A stretch of DNA of 64,000 nucleotides, taken from positions 39,121,194-39,185,193 of the forward strand of contig OV121086.1 of assembly GCA_921293015.1 (NCBI GenBank), given 5' to 3'. Below are positions 37,560-51,151 of this stretch, piece by piece (position 1 is the stretch's first letter; the number at the start of each line of letters is the position of its first letter). The notes beneath the pieces are model-generated. The model was not told the origin of the DNA. It did no database searches and saw only the letters and a list, made by a program, of their open reading frames with translations. The position numbers were made by a program, and so were the translations under genes. This stretch comes from Phorcus lineatus (Eukaryota; Mollusca; Gastropoda; Trochida; Trochidae).

Positions 37560-40300
37560 AACTGATTTTTGGCATATTGCCATCGTTACAATTGGCGTGT
37601 TTAAACATTATCGTTATCGTTGCCTGAATCTTTAACATCTGTTGTTGATGGTTTTGCTCCTGAAGGACGCACTCTCCATTTTAATGTCCCTTAAGGTAGC
37701 ATGGTGAGATCTTATTGATGAATCATTGTTTCCATTTTTATATTAGCTTTAATATCTGAGGTGTTGAATTTCATCAGCTTTGAAACATCTGCTGAATTTA
37801 AACTCTCTTGAGTTCGACTTTGAGGCAACTATTTTTCTTCGACTTCGTAATGCAGATTATTATTTTCAAAGACTATTAATTCTGATTCGTGATAGTTCCT
37901 TAGGAATTCTCACCCAATTAATGTAATGCAGATTTGAAAGAAAAAACCCCAGTTGCTTAAAAATGATATCGTGAAAGCTGAACACTAGTATTGGTTTGAT
38001 TTTTAGTTTCGAATGAGATCTAATGATACTTAGAGACGAAGCAGAACTTGTACGCTTGTACAGATCAACAGATATTAACATTAGTCGGTGAGAAAGTGGA
38101 GAAGCTACGCCCGGGCTCCATCACATGTTCTGTCAAGATTTTGATCGATGAACAAACTGAGCAATTCATGTTAAAATGCTTATTTGTATATATGAACGCT
38201 ATGATAAAAGCGCTACAGGGAATATGTTTTCTGTTTTAAATCCTACAATATTACTATAGGATAAATCATAAGGAAGCGTATTAGTATCACGGCGAAAAAC
38301 TCATTCATACAACTAGCTAATTCTACAATTGGTTTTGACACTTTATTACAAATCACAGAAAGTTCATGTTGTTGATGAACACGTCGAACAAAAAGGAAAC
38401 AATTTGATCTCCAGTTGTATAGGCAGATTACAATAGTGAAGACGATGAAGTTAATGCATGGAAGTTAACAGATAGATCAAATTTCAACCTTAAATGATAC
38501 TTTTTAAAGATCATTATCAATATAAGTTTGGCCTATTTCAAAACTTTAAATGAAATTGAATACAGAGTTTGAATTTCCACAATGCTTATTTAAGACTATT
38601 AAACTAAAAGTTGCATTATTGTACAAATCCCAATTTTTAGCTCTGCCTTTATTTATTCAATCATTATGTGATTAAAATTCTACTGGAAAATAACATTGTT
38701 ACATATCGCAGGAAATAGTAATTTTAAAAGACGATATACGTTTCCTTTTGCACACTACGACTTTTAATGTAATATGGATTAGGTTATGAGTATAAATGAT
38801 TCATATCTCTGATGATGATAAAGGTTGCATTAGGCAAGTGAAACGGTTGAAACGGTTGAATTTTAAGAATATTTGTTTGAAAATATATATGTTCAGTCTA
38901 TTGTCATGTTAAGTTACATACACAAATGTTCTGGAAATGTTGTTTTAATGTTATTCTTTATATTCTTTAAAGCAAGTTATATCTTCCACTTATATTTCCT
39001 GTATATTCTTTCCGAAGTAGAAAAATAACACCTTGTTCTATGCATTTAGCCAAGAATTTACAACATAGACCATCAATAACATGGACAGATTTACTGTTAC
39101 ATTTGTTACCATTAAGCTTGACAAAATAATGAAATCAATGTGCAAACAATTCACAAATTGAAATTGCTGTCTTTGAAGACACTATAAAACAATTATAGAA
39201 AAAACATATACAAAGATTGAAGTCATCAGCGACTACATCAACCTTAGTAAATGGTTGTAAATGCAAGTGATTTGTGCTTTCAATTTTTTGACACGATCCC
39301 CGATGAGACTTATATTGCAGCGATATGTAGATCAAAGGACACATTCATAAACATTACAAGAAATAATGCCTGAGTCATTTGAGTTAAGATACCAGTTTTC
39401 CCACAGCCAATCATGGTCAGTCGCTTTCATTCCTTTCGGTGGCGATGAAAATGATTATAAGAACATGATCAGGAATTAGCTGTTTCAAGAGATAACAGAA
39501 TGAACTTAATCAGAAACGTAGGTAACTTTCTTATCTTATAACTATTAACAAAACTAGAGCTCTATTTCTTTGTACAAATGATACCACTGTTGATAACACC
39601 ATCGTTATGTATGTCCGTATAGATTCAATGAAGAAATATACGACTAAAACGTGTCATTTCGAAAAGAAAATTGTTAGCAGCAATTTGTTTTAAAAATAAT
39701 GTGTACAGTTTCTACTGTCTCTAAAATGTAATATATACATGTATATATAAACAGTAGAAACTGCTTATACATGTGAACTATTTTTATAATGTAATATATA
39801 CATGTATGTACAATGTATAGCTTACATATTTTGAACAGTATATGCCTGCGGGCGATCCTTTAATTGACATTATTCAGCCGGATAGACTGTTGAATTATCC
39901 ATTCAGCTCGTCCTATCTAAATGAGTACTTGTAGACGATTTTACCAGTAGGTATCTATATTTGATTGGGTAATTTTACCATTCGTCGTACCGATGATAAC
40001 AGTATTCCATTTTATTTACATTTGAAGTGTCAGGATAGAACCAGGCTACTACATTTTGTAGCAAACTGTTGAAATATTCATGAAAACTTCTAGACATATT
40101 GTATTGATACAAATGTAAATTTGAAATTTGCATAGATCGGTTATCGCAGAAATAGGGCTTAACTTAAAAATATTCTTGAATATATATCTTATTTATGAAA
40201 AATTTGTGTGAATATTTATAAACTGCAAGCGGAGATGTTTATGACTTTTCCACTTTGAAAATTATTCAATATATATTATAAAGTCCTCTTTAAACATTCA
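37560..40300. repeat. Old segmental duplication, left copy
   Basis: Matches 44880-48060 in the same order and orientation. The best block is 37650-37830 versus 44970-45145 (CATCTGTTGTTGA, CTCCTGAAGGAC, AATGTCCCTTAAGGTAGCAT, CTTATTGATGAATCATTGTTT). Weaker anchors follow at 38512 versus 46585, 39240 versus 47500, 39865 versus 47830 and about 40130 versus 47990. No gene is recognisable in either copy. Confidence 0.6.
39706..39763. repeat. Perfect 13-bp hairpin with a palindromic loop
   Basis: CAGTTTCTACTGT (39706-39718) pairs perfectly with ACAGTAGAAACTG (39751-39763). The 32-nt loop contains ATATATACATGTATATAT, itself self-complementary. Part of the loop (AATGTAATATATACATGTAT) is repeated directly at 39789-39808. 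Confidence 0.85.
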
Positions 40301-40769
40301 AACGGTTTCAAAGATTTCAAACATATTCTAACTATTGAATATTGAGCGTAAACTTCAAAACTTTGCCTCCTAAATTTCAACAAAAACAATATGGCATGGC
40401 ATTTTTACTTTTCAAGAAAGAACATGGTACAAACAATTCATTCTCTGTGTAGCAGTTTACAACTGAAACTGACAACCTAGCTCGCCAGAAATGAATTGAA
40501 ATATGTTACTTGTTCTATGATTTTTATATCATAGTTTTGTTGTTAAAATCTTTAATGAATGTAAATGTCGTTAACATATTTGTTATTATCTTTGCATATC
40601 ATGAGTCATTTCCTAGGTATAAATGCCACCTTCGAATGTTGAATAAAAAATGTATGAAATTATTAAAATTTCCATTCTAAGAATTACATATTTTTGTATT
40701 GCTGCCTCTCTCTTGATGCCACCGATATGTTGCACCATGAAAATTAATATAAGCTAACAAATCTAAAAT

Positions 40770-40910
40770 GCCTGCACTGTCAAAATTGATTCCGTCATAA
40801 TGTGGCAACCGTCAATACACTATTACATTATTAGATTTTACACGTATTGTCAATTTTATCGCAGAAAAACATCTGCTGTGCATTTGCACAGCTTGAACAT
40901 TATCGTATCA
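40770..40910 (-). repeat. Dispersed repeat family C, partial inverted copy
   Basis: Reverse complement of 35300-35440. On the minus strand, AGATGTTTTTCTG, AATTGACA and GACAGTGCAGGCATTTTAG appear in the same order as in copy 3. Confidence 0.6.
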
Positions 40911-41379
40911 CATATTTCTATTGAATACATAATGCAATAAGAACTTTCAACATACAACCAGTGCATTTGGCATCGTTGACAAAAACTAAAATGGATGATA
41001 CAGTGATGTTATAAGATCACTAGTCTGCTTGTAATGAAATCTGCATCGACGTTTTATGATAAATAGGCTGTGTAAACTGATATAAAAAAATACAATTAAA
41101 AATCATTTCTTATATAATTTCAAGAAAACAGCTATAACATACCAAAAAATATCAGTAGTTTCGTAATCATCACTGGCTCAAAATGAATACGGTTTTTTTT
41201 TGAAACTATAAAAAGTTACTTCCAGTGGATTAATTCATTCAATTAGTCTAACATTGCAAGTGCAGAAACAGGAAACAGGCTTTAATAGACCATCTTAATT
41301 GCTGTTTTGTCTCTTGATATTTAAGGCGCCAAGTCCTAACATATTGTTTGGAGGAATATTCAACCCTCAACACTCTCAA

Positions 41380-41740
41380 GAGGAAGATGACAGTGTATTG
41401 TGAATTCAGTTAATTCAGATAATTGATGCCCTGTGTTCTTTCAAGGAAACAAGTTGCCTGGCATTGAAGGTGTGCTTAACATCTTGATATTCAAAACTTA
41501 TTTTTATTATATTTATTATATTTTAGACTGTGTTGTTCGTTTGGTAATCATTTTTTTAAAAGACAGCATTGCCTTGTTTATGCTGATCTTCACGCAGTAT
41601 TTCCCTTATTTCTTTCAGCATATATATTGCCTTTCTTCTCTAAAAGCTTCTAGTTGTATTTGTATTTTCCCCATTACATCTACATGACAGATAACTCTGT
41701 CAAGGCGTAAAAAAACCTCACATTTGAATTATCTTAAATA
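41380..41740. repeat. Dispersed repeat family C, partial copy matching 36.03-36.35 kb
   Basis: Ordered matches: AGATGACAGTG, a CCCTGTGTT block, GGAAACAAGTTGC and an ACAGATAACTCTGTC block correspond to positions 36040, 36080, 36096 and 36303. Confidence 0.5.
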
Positions 41741-44458
41741 TAAAAACGCACAGTTACTATTTAATTTCGATTGAGGGTTTCAATAATGTCAAATGATTCT
41801 AATTTTAATTAACATATTATCATTCATATTGTCAAATCAACGAATCATGTTTAGTTTCTTGTGAGCATACTACGTGACTGATAAAAATGAAAAATTAAAT
41901 AAGCCCTGCAGACTCTTATGCAGCCTCAATGCTCGTTTGCCATGCCTTGAAGTTGCTGACACCACGAGCCTCAAAGCGTTAGATTGGCCTTTCGTTTTTG
42001 TTGTTCGATAATGTGTCGACCGCTTCACAACAAGCACAAAGTCAGAGTCGCGTAAAAAGACACGACATGTCAGGATCCTTTAAGCGGAAATACCTTTAAG
42101 CGGAAATACCTTTAAGCCTCGTTTTCGTGTTAAACCGGAAGTTCGGGACGAGCTCTGTTCCTTGCGGCGATTCCGGGTTATGGCGTTCTAATTTGACCTT
42201 GAAAGAATTTTTTCAAACTTGACTTTCTGTGGAGTGTTTCAATAATGAAAGCAAAACTTCTCATCTGAACCTATTGTTATAATTTTCGGTTCTATTTATG
42301 TTCATGATCCGATGTAGCATGTGTAGCTGGATTATGTGTAACAACATCGTTTGTTATTTGTCCCATGTCATTAGTCCTCTTGACTTCACATTTGTCATTG
42401 AAGGTCAAAATCATTATTATGTCTTAACAAGGGCGACATTACCATGCATATGACATATTTTATATCAATATCTTGGTATCAATCTGAACGATCAAGTACA
42501 AGTGTGATATCATGGTGGCCTGATTTAATTCTTTCATCAATGCTCACCTTATTGGTTATGTTATATTCCTCCAGTCCAAATTCTGCAGTCTATTGTCACT
42601 GGAGATGGAACCTCAAACTCAGGTCAGGTACTTCGCATTCTCTACACAAATTGAGTGTACTCTTATAATTTGATTTACTAAGATAATTGAATAAATCAAA
42701 TAAACTTGATTAGTACATGTACGTGGATGATTAAGGCTTACCACATTGTAATGAGATGATCAACGTATACCAGTAACAATAGTATCACTTCTTGAAGTGA
42801 TTCAACTATAAAATTGTTTTCATTAGTGCACCAAGAGAGTTTATTAACCTGATTCAACTGTTTAAACCTAAAGTTGCTATTGTCTCTTTATTGACACGTT
42901 AATACTCCTCGGTGAAGGCACTGCAGTGAATTACCTAGGAAAACTACCACTATATCGCAGGACGTACGACATCACAGAACTGGTGTAGAAGATTCAAATA
43001 TGATTGGATGTCCGATTAACATTCGCGTTAGATATCAAATCATCAACTCGATTGATAAAAATAGTAATGAATGGAAATCAAGTAGCTTCTATATGTATTG
43101 ATATCCGATGCCAAACATTTTACAAACATTTGTAATAACGTTTACAAAGCCCTTCCAGCACTTGCAAAGGCTCTCTCCAAGTATTTCTTTCTAAAGTGAA
43201 ATTAGAGTGTGGAATGACTAACGAAAAAACTCAAAATTTTGAAAACAATTTGTTTTGGCGAAGGAACATCTCGAACCTAAAAACTTAATAGAAATGTTCA
43301 CTTCACCGATACCAATGTACCACGACGGCGTTACTGAGTGAGGAGAGCTCGAACCAAGATTTTAAGGACGCCGTTTTCTTTTTTTTTAGGAAGGCTGAGC
43401 AAACCATCTAAAAAACTGAATATTTGTGACATGTTCGATATAAAAGATAGAGAATAGTCCCTCGATCAGTCGGCTTCTTTCGACGAATAGCCCTCAGGAT
43501 CGGTCCTTCTCCTTTACTTAAAGAATCTGGCACCAGCGTTCTTGCAGGAGAAACTCACAGTTGAAAGAGATTAATTTCCACATAAGTGCAAACATAGTCA
43601 TAAAATAAGCATAATGTCTTGTTTGCCCTTTATAAAAACAATGTTTATTACATTTCATGAGGTAAAAAGGGAAATATGTCACTCCTACTTTTTATGAGTT
43701 AATCATGGTATTCCTTAAGGTGAGACAAACATCCTCTATTTATCTAACGTTTCAATAAATTATTTGAAGAAAGGGGCTTGCTGTAATCATGGAAAGCTGT
43801 CAGCATGAGTTCTCGAAGTGTTCTGAAATGTTTGAATGCTAATGCGTTATTAATAACTTATTTTATGACTATCTTTGCAATTTATGTTGAAATGAGCAGT
43901 AAGTAACTTTGAATCTCGTATAGCATTGGTAACATATAACATCACACTGAATATAAGTTTGAAGATTGATTCAAAAAGTGCTAAAATGTGTTAGGTAGCT
44001 GTAATTTTAATTTTTACCGTAGATGATCAATACTTTAATTTGATGTCGTAAAGAATGTCATTGCTTCACGTTTATGAAGTGGTGGAAGTATGGGCACAAA
44101 CTTTCATTAATAATTTTTACGTTCGTTTGACACAAGGTTAGGTTTGATAGCTTTAGATTCATGCTGTTGGCCAAGTAATTAATTTTCTTACCTTTGAGGC
44201 CACAAATATGCCGGGTATCAAAGTTTCAAATGGTCAAAGTGATTAAATTTTTCTGAAAATTACTCAAGATCTGATCGGCTGCCAGAACTATTTTCATTAA
44301 TTCAGTGTAAACGAGACTTCAAAAGAAACAATGTTTTTATTCAGTATGGGATAACATGATATGTAATCTTAATTTGTGTTTTGGTTACTTATGCATTTTG
44401 TATAAGATTATTCTCCATACATGATCCATAAACACGTTATTAATTGCTGTGACTACTT
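41741..44458. other. Intergenic; small direct repeat at 42076-42118
   Basis: Contains a 16-bp unit CCTTTAAGCGGAAATA repeated twice, with a third partial copy, at about 42076-42118 in a locally GC-richer patch. No gene recognised. Confidence 0.5.
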
Positions 44459-44622
44459 TTGACTGCACGACGGAAGGACATGACACAATCGTTGTTCGTC
44501 GCGCATGAATACGATGACCGAGTTAACTTGCAACTCGCCTTCCCGAAAGTATTTTCAAAAAGTACTTTAACTATTCTGAAATATGAGTTGGGTAAGAAAC
44601 ATAAAAGCCATCTGGAAGCTCC

Positions 44623-44725
44623 GAATTATGGTTTATCTGTCCCTTGTGAATTATTGTGGATAATTCCTCGCCAAAGCTCAGAATTTATAATAATAATCCC
44701 CTTAGAACGGATAAACCGTCATTCC
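44623..44725. mobile_element. Foldback MITE-like element F1, copy 2
   Basis: Opposite orientation to 19964-20067. Ends GAATTATGGTTTATC and GATAAACCGTCATTC are inverted copies, with the same interior landmarks (GAATTATTGTG, GAATTTATAATAATAAT). The 120-codon plus-strand frame spanning 44459-44821 runs through this element and is therefore not taken as a gene. Confidence 0.7.
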
Positions 44726-44879
44726 TTGCGTCCTGTTGATTATGTCCTGTTATATTGTGTCCTGCCTAGGACGTATCGATGCGTAAGAATGACAATATAC
44801 TGTCCTTTTGTACTTTCCTAAGGTAAGATTGAAATAATAGGATCGTTAACGATTAAACTCAAAATCGTTATTTCCTTCT

Positions 44880-47800
44880 TTCAAACGCATTTTGACATGT
44901 TTTCATCGTCACAAATGGTTTGTGAACATAATCGTTAGCATTACCCGAGTCATTGACATCTGTTGTTGACGTTGTTGCTCCTGAAGGACAGAATCTCCAT
45001 ATTAATGTCCCTTAAGGTAGCATCATGTGATCTTATTGATGAATCATTGTTTCAATTTTTGAATTAGCTTTAATATCTGAGGTGTCGTATTTCATGTGCT
45101 TTAAAACATCTGCTGAATTTAAACCCCCTAAAGTCAGATTTTGTTTCAAACGTTTGAAGTGGCTGCGCAATGCACAATATTGTTCTTAAAGATTCAATCT
45201 CATTGGTTGGTGCTCCTGAGAACAATAATCTAATCTTATTTCCATCATGCCGCTTAGAATGAATATAATTTTTTCAGTCTACAAAATTTTGATATCGTAA
45301 GGATCAATTTTAGCATGCGGTGAATTCTTTCTGGAAACCAACTGATATTTTTAAATCTGCGTGTTCTTATACACACAAAAAGGATATACGTTTTTTGTTT
45401 CAAAACATTAAGGAAACAATGGTCGTGCTAATCATACAATCACAAAGCTAAAATCGAAATTGAAAGCAATTAAATATTTCATTTGTAATTCAATTTGGTA
45501 CATAGCATATTAAAATGTTTTTTACGTATGCTATCGTTGTGAATAGATGACCGATATAGTAAAGTAAAGCAAGATTTATTTTAGAAGATCAATTAAGCGA
45601 AGAAACGTAGCGACCATGTTTTGAAAACCATAATATGTATTTGAAACGTTTTGTATCATTTCAGCGAACTACTTGGTAAATTTATGAAGGTTCTTAAGTG
45701 CTCAAAAAGCTACATGACAATGACTTGATATGTATAAATATAGCGGCCTTGAGAGGTTTCGAGTAAAAAGAACCAAAAGGATATTCGCCATTACATTTTA
45801 CCAGAAACATTTTTTCTAAATATTTTCAAATGATATTAACATCATTAAGCAATTTTAATGCATTGGTCATCAAAGAAACAAAAGTTAAAAGCAAATTCGT
45901 AATGCAATTGAAGAACAGTCAAGTTCACTTGAAAATACAAAATAGAACACAACATAATGCAACACCTTGTCACACTAACTGATGTTGTGTAACTAGTTCA
46001 ACAATTGGTAAAGACGTTGCATAATTGATCAAGACAATTCAGGACATGCTTAACGTATTTTGTAATTATATCATGGGGTTCAATATTTAAAGGACGTTTA
46101 TAAAATCCTAATAAGGGAACGAAATCATGCGGAATAACAAAAGCATTCAACCAAAAGGCAAATATCAATTAAAAAATCATTTTTATAAATGACCTGGAGG
46201 ATCACGAAAGTGACCTTCAGTGCTTTATTTAGATATCCTTGTACATAAGATAACAAAACCGGTTAGAATTTGATTCCAACATGTGAAAGATAACATTCGT
46301 ATACTTGAATAACAATAAAACATTATTAGCCTAGCAGAAATGTAAAGATTAATGTTATTCCCTTTTTCAAATATAAGTGAATGATACAATGCAGATACGA
46401 AATTCTTATGGTATTATCACCTTCTGCATATAATAATAAAAGGATACTTGTATCCATGCGTACTGCATACTCATAGTGCCAACATTTAGTTCAAAGAAAG
46501 TTAATGGAAAGCATGTCAGTTTGCAAAGAACTCACAATTATCTAAAGCATTTTTCCTCTTTGGAATGATGTCTGTGTCTAAAATTGTTATCAATGACTCG
46601 GCCTATTTTAAAACATTCGATCAAAGGCTGCTAGAAGCCCGACAAAGTCTAATCAGAATATTCAAAATCTACAGCGCTTTATGAAACTAATCACAAGTTC
46701 CAGCACAATCAGTATTGATTCAATCATTTTGTTGCAAACGCTGATGCAATACCATGTTATGTCCCACATGCCATGACACCCTTTGTCATAACACAAGTGT
46801 TCGGCTATAAAATATTGCTCATACAATATCAATTGAGGATGATCTGTATCACTGACTTAATCCATTTAATGAAGTTAAAGGGTTTGCTCAGGCGAACGGA
46901 ACGATTTCATAACACTGACACCTTTTATATTACGTGCAATAACAATCCACATTGTTTTAATGTATAGCAAAAGAGACCCAGTGCATCTTAAAATATATCT
47001 TTTCCCATATTTACATTACAGATCCACAACTTAAATAAACGGAGAGTTTCTAGGTCCCCTACAGCTTAATGTTCAGATGCACCTCACATATCACCCCTGG
47101 GGCTTTTCTTCAGGAAATGTTGTACTTAATTTTCCGTTCTTGATTCCTATTATGAAACAATAACCAAATGAAACGGTTTGATATGAGAAGACTAAAACAA
47201 GTCTTTTGGTATCACTGAGTTTAAACCAGTCCTTTTCAGCGCATGATTTAGAAAATGATCGATCATTCGACCTAGCTTTTTGATTTGCTTGATTCAAACA
47301 GGGATGGGTAATTTCAGGACAGAGATAATACGACCGAGGATGAATCTGCTGCTTTAACGTTTTAATAGCATTTGACACAATAACGCATACAGTGTGCGAC
47401 ACATTGCCTAATAAATACGGCAACTGCTACAGTATCTTTGAAAACATTTCCTATTCATAAGCTAAACCTTTATGCATAGCTTCGAATTAACTTTGGTAAA
47501 TGGTCATAAATGCAGGTAACGCAGTGCTTCTATTTTTCTAAGCTTTCCCTGGATAGAATTTTATAGCATTGATCTGAAGTTCAAACAACCCTCACATAAA
47601 ATCGTGTCTGGGTTTGTTGCGCTGTTTTTCTCTCTTAGCCTCATGAATTTTCGCCATTCGACTTCTTCTCTTGTAACAGTACAAGAAACAGTACAATGGT
47701 TCATGTAAAATGAGAAGGGTTAACTTGAACCGAATTTAAAGTTGATTTCTGTTAACAAAAAGGAATGATTTAACATGTAACATGTCTATACATGTTTATG

Positions 47801-48060
47801 GTGGTGTTGAGATGCCCTTTTTCGGCATTATTCAGCCGTTTCGGCTTTTGAATTATTCATGAAATAATTTCGTCTCTATAGTTATACTAATGATTTCACA
47901 ATTATGTACTGAGACATGTCTCACGCTATCTACAGAGATATATTGCCAAAGTGATTTCATACAAGTTGAATTTCATGAATACATCTATATAAAAAATCGG
48001 TTTTCAAAAGATGTCTCCACATATGTACTTTTAATCGAATCTTTATGTTAACATAATTTT
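44880..48060. repeat. Old segmental duplication, right copy
   Basis: Partner of 37560-40300. Includes a 110-codon minus-strand frame (47423-47091) of no recognisable family. A fragment near 46690-46770 on the minus strand also resembles repeat family C (GCATCAGCGTTTG, ATTGAATCAATACTG). Confidence 0.6.
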
Positions 48061-48729
48061 GAAACCCTCCATGCTTAATGTATTGCTTATTTTCTATCTG
48101 CATTTAAGCGTGCAACGTTTCTTTAAAGAGAGAGGATTTATTTGACTAAACTACAACACATTGAGTCTTAAACAGATATTTTCGAACAATAACGGTTAAA
48201 TCCCCGTTAAGACACTATTTAAGCACATAGTTACTGTAGCAATAGATCTTAGGATACATAGACAGGCAATCAAAATACATTTAATGTTTAACCTATCGTG
48301 AACATGGACTCTTTTTATAACTCGGTTCTATTTATTTATGCTCTGTCCTGTTTATATTAATCTGTTTTGAAAAAGTCATTGGCAAAGAAATTATATGAAA
48401 CTATTAAAAATAAAATTGATAATTGATAAATATTGACAGTGAACGTCGCATTGAGAGTGATTAAACCCTAAATTTGTGTTTTTCAACTTGTGCTGAACGC
48501 CGAGGTCATTCAACTGTGACGACACTCACCACAATTGACCTTCCTCTTCTTAACACTTACCACTCAAAAGAAAGCCATAAAAGCGTAAATTACCTGTGAA
48601 TAGTGACAAGAACTGCCAGGTATAACAGTCCCGATGAATCGCCGAAGTTCTTGCATTTCATGTGGTATTCGGTTTTTGACAATTCAGACGGGATGGGGAG
48701 ATATATGAGAAGCCCCAAAAAGCCACACT

Positions 48730-48901
48730 CTCCCAACAGAGGTAGCACAAATTCCTATACAACCTGTCTTAATACAAGCGTTTCACGGTGGTTTCTGTTG
48801 CAATTTTCCAGCCTGGGGAACCTGCAGGACGCTCGGGAATAGCTCGTTTTAGAACAGAGGTTGTATAGGGAGTAATGACGGAGCTACCATCTTTTAGGGA
48901 G
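48730..48901. mobile_element. Terminal-inverted-repeat element F2, copy 2 (172 bp)
   Basis: Left end CTCCCAACAGAGGTAGC and inverted right end CTCCCTAAAAGATGGTAGC, followed by AATTCCTATACAACC and ACTCCCTATACAACC. It shares ends with 34650-35077 but has a much shorter, mostly unrelated interior: an internally deleted relative. Confidence 0.75.
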
Positions 48902-50857
48902 AGGACGAAAAGACGAGGAGACGTTAGATTTTCACCGCTTGAGGGCAGATAACCAGACCATCGTCAACACTTTCTCTAGTTGACTAATTAAAAAAACGTA
49001 AATTCTGTTTGTCGATTTTGTATTTTTCTTATACACTGTATGTTATGGATAGGTTGATCAGAGCTATTTCATTGCTCAAGGACACACGACCGATAAACTG
49101 TGAGCCGTGGCTATTGTTATAAGGCAGGAACAGCAGCGTTTAAGCGCGAAATCATTTTAAAGCCAACAAGGCTGTAATAACTCTTTGTCCTTTCAAAACA
49201 GGTTTAGGTCAAACCCAATCTTTCCCTATAAACAAGCTTCGATGCGGGTTAAACATGAATGCTAAAACAGCCATGTGATGACGCCAAAAGGTGTTTCTAA
49301 TTTTCGTGTTGACACGAGATTTTAACATATTTGGTTACATGGTAAAACAATTTACAATATAAAAGATTTTAGAGAGCAAAGTTTCGAAATGGGAGATAGA
49401 AGTTTTTCTTTAAACCCATAGTGACTTGAATATTGACTTGAAGAATCTGTTATTTAAAATACTTTTCCGGTGTTACAGGTTTTTGAAAATTGGTTGATTT
49501 TTAAGGCGGTTTTTGTTTTTACAAAAGGATCATTACAATCAATGATAGGTTTATGTCTTTCCATGAGTTTATCTTGCTAAACGTATTCGCAAAAAACCTT
49601 ACACAGCATGTACAGTAGTAACTCTATGTAATACATTTTAACCGATTTTTACTGCAGATAATGTTTCGATGCCTACTTAAAATGTACGGATGTACCGAAT
49701 ATGTATTACTCTTCGTTGAACTTACAACTCTACATAATTACTTGTCTCAATGTAACGCTTAAACATGTATACTAATTCATTCAAATCGGTGTTTGAAAAA
49801 CTTTTTGCTCTTTTTCATTTTTTTGCTGCGAATGCTCTTATCACTGCACGCTATCCAATCTAAAAGGAAAAATGATATCCCAAAAAACGTTCAGTGCTGT
49901 GAGATTTACATCTTGTAAATGCTTGAAATTCATTAGATACCGCAAAACCTTTTGTCGTAAAAACAATTCTAATCAATGGCTTGGATGCTGCCAAACCAGA
50001 CTAATATACTGAACGCTTTTACGATTTAAAAAGTGGACAAATAACAAGATTTCAAAACCTTCATCATCATCTTCGTTTAAGTTAGGTTTCTAAAATTTAA
50101 TCACTGTTTTAACATATCGATTTTGAGAATCAGAAAAGAAAAGGCAAGATAATGCCTGGAGAAGGTTCATCACAAAACTACTGAGCACGCTATGACCTTA
50201 AATCCTCTAGGAAATCCACTGCCTGAAGGTGATTTGGAAAGAAAACAATAGAAACAAAAATCACACCCAAGGGAGAGAACTTCCCTCCCGAGGGAAGGAA
50301 ACTTGACACCTCTTTTGCTCTGGAGGTTGTTAAATTAAATGCAGTGGAGATCAGATCCATCAATTAAGTTTCTTGCCAGAGTGAATTCATATGAATTTAT
50401 GCGCACAATCCTCCTGCCACGGGAGAAATTATGCTATGGGATACCCTTCTCAATATTTCATAGACCAGCAAAAATAGGATCCCCAAAAGATCGCCGTGTG
50501 GAGAATTAATAAATCAAAACGCCTTTGAGGCATTATTTGATTAATGAAGAAGTACGAGAAATATCCTAATTATTTTCTAATTATAATCTCAATGTCGCCG
50601 TGTTGGTTCAAGTCACACAATATAAACACAGACCGCAAACTAATCAATGTGTTCATCCATGCCTTGCATGGCACTAGGCGTTATTTGTTACCAGGGAAGA
50701 GCATGTACACTTGTATGAGGCTATTATTTAAAGAGCAGGCCCTTTTTAAGAAGAAACTAGACAAATGGAAGTGAAAAGTTATTAAAACTTTTTTTTATCT
50801 CGAAGCTTGCACGATTTAAATTCTTGGACTGACTTGTTGTTCTCCGTACGATACGCA
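48902..50857. other. Intergenic, nothing recognised
   Basis: A near-perfect short palindrome CTTCCCTCCCGAGGGAAG lies near 50281-50298. No gene or longer repeat seen. Confidence 0.55.
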
Positions 50858-51151
50858 ATGCAATGGATTTTTGCGAGACATTTTACAACATATTTATTGG
50901 TTTCTCTTGTGGTATTAATATGCCCATCGGGCTTGCTGACTAAAATGCAGTCTTTTTATTTTGTTATTTGGGAGCCAGTCTTATCAAGTGTTTCGAAACA
51001 CAGGGGTCATAATGAAAGTTTCTTTGAGGGACATTTAGAAGTTGGAAATCAGATAAGAGACGAATATATGGATGACGGCTTCTTTATTCTGAGAATGCGA
51101 CGTTTCGACACAGCTTCTCAACTGTATCGCTCCAAACATAAACTAAAGTAA
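50858..51151 (+). CDS. Possible small secreted-protein ORF (97 aa)
   Basis: The frame is open from an ATG at 50807, but the internal ATG at 50858 gives a better N-terminus: MQWIFARHF, then the hydrophobic run TTYLLVSLVVLICPSG, resembling a signal peptide. The rest is polar and includes GNQIRDEYMDDGFFILRMRRF and ends RSKHKLK. The RMRR site would fit proprotein-convertase cleavage, as in a peptide-hormone precursor, but no known peptide family is recognised. Single-exon frame, no upstream promoter identified, and the stop TAA is not followed by a nearby AATAAA. Chance remains a real alternative. Confidence 0.27.
   Translation: MQWIFARHFTTYLLVSLVVLICPSGLLTKMQSFYFVIWEPVLSSVSKHRGHNESFFEGHLEVGNQIRDEYMDDGFFILRMRRFDTASQLYRSKHKLK

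Noticed and set aside
44459-44821. 120-aa plus-strand protein
   Set aside because: About a third of the frame is the F1 foldback element; no recognisable domain.
47091-47423. 110-aa minus-strand protein
   Set aside because: Lies in the diverged segmental duplication, has no recognisable domain, and its partner copy shows no matching frame.
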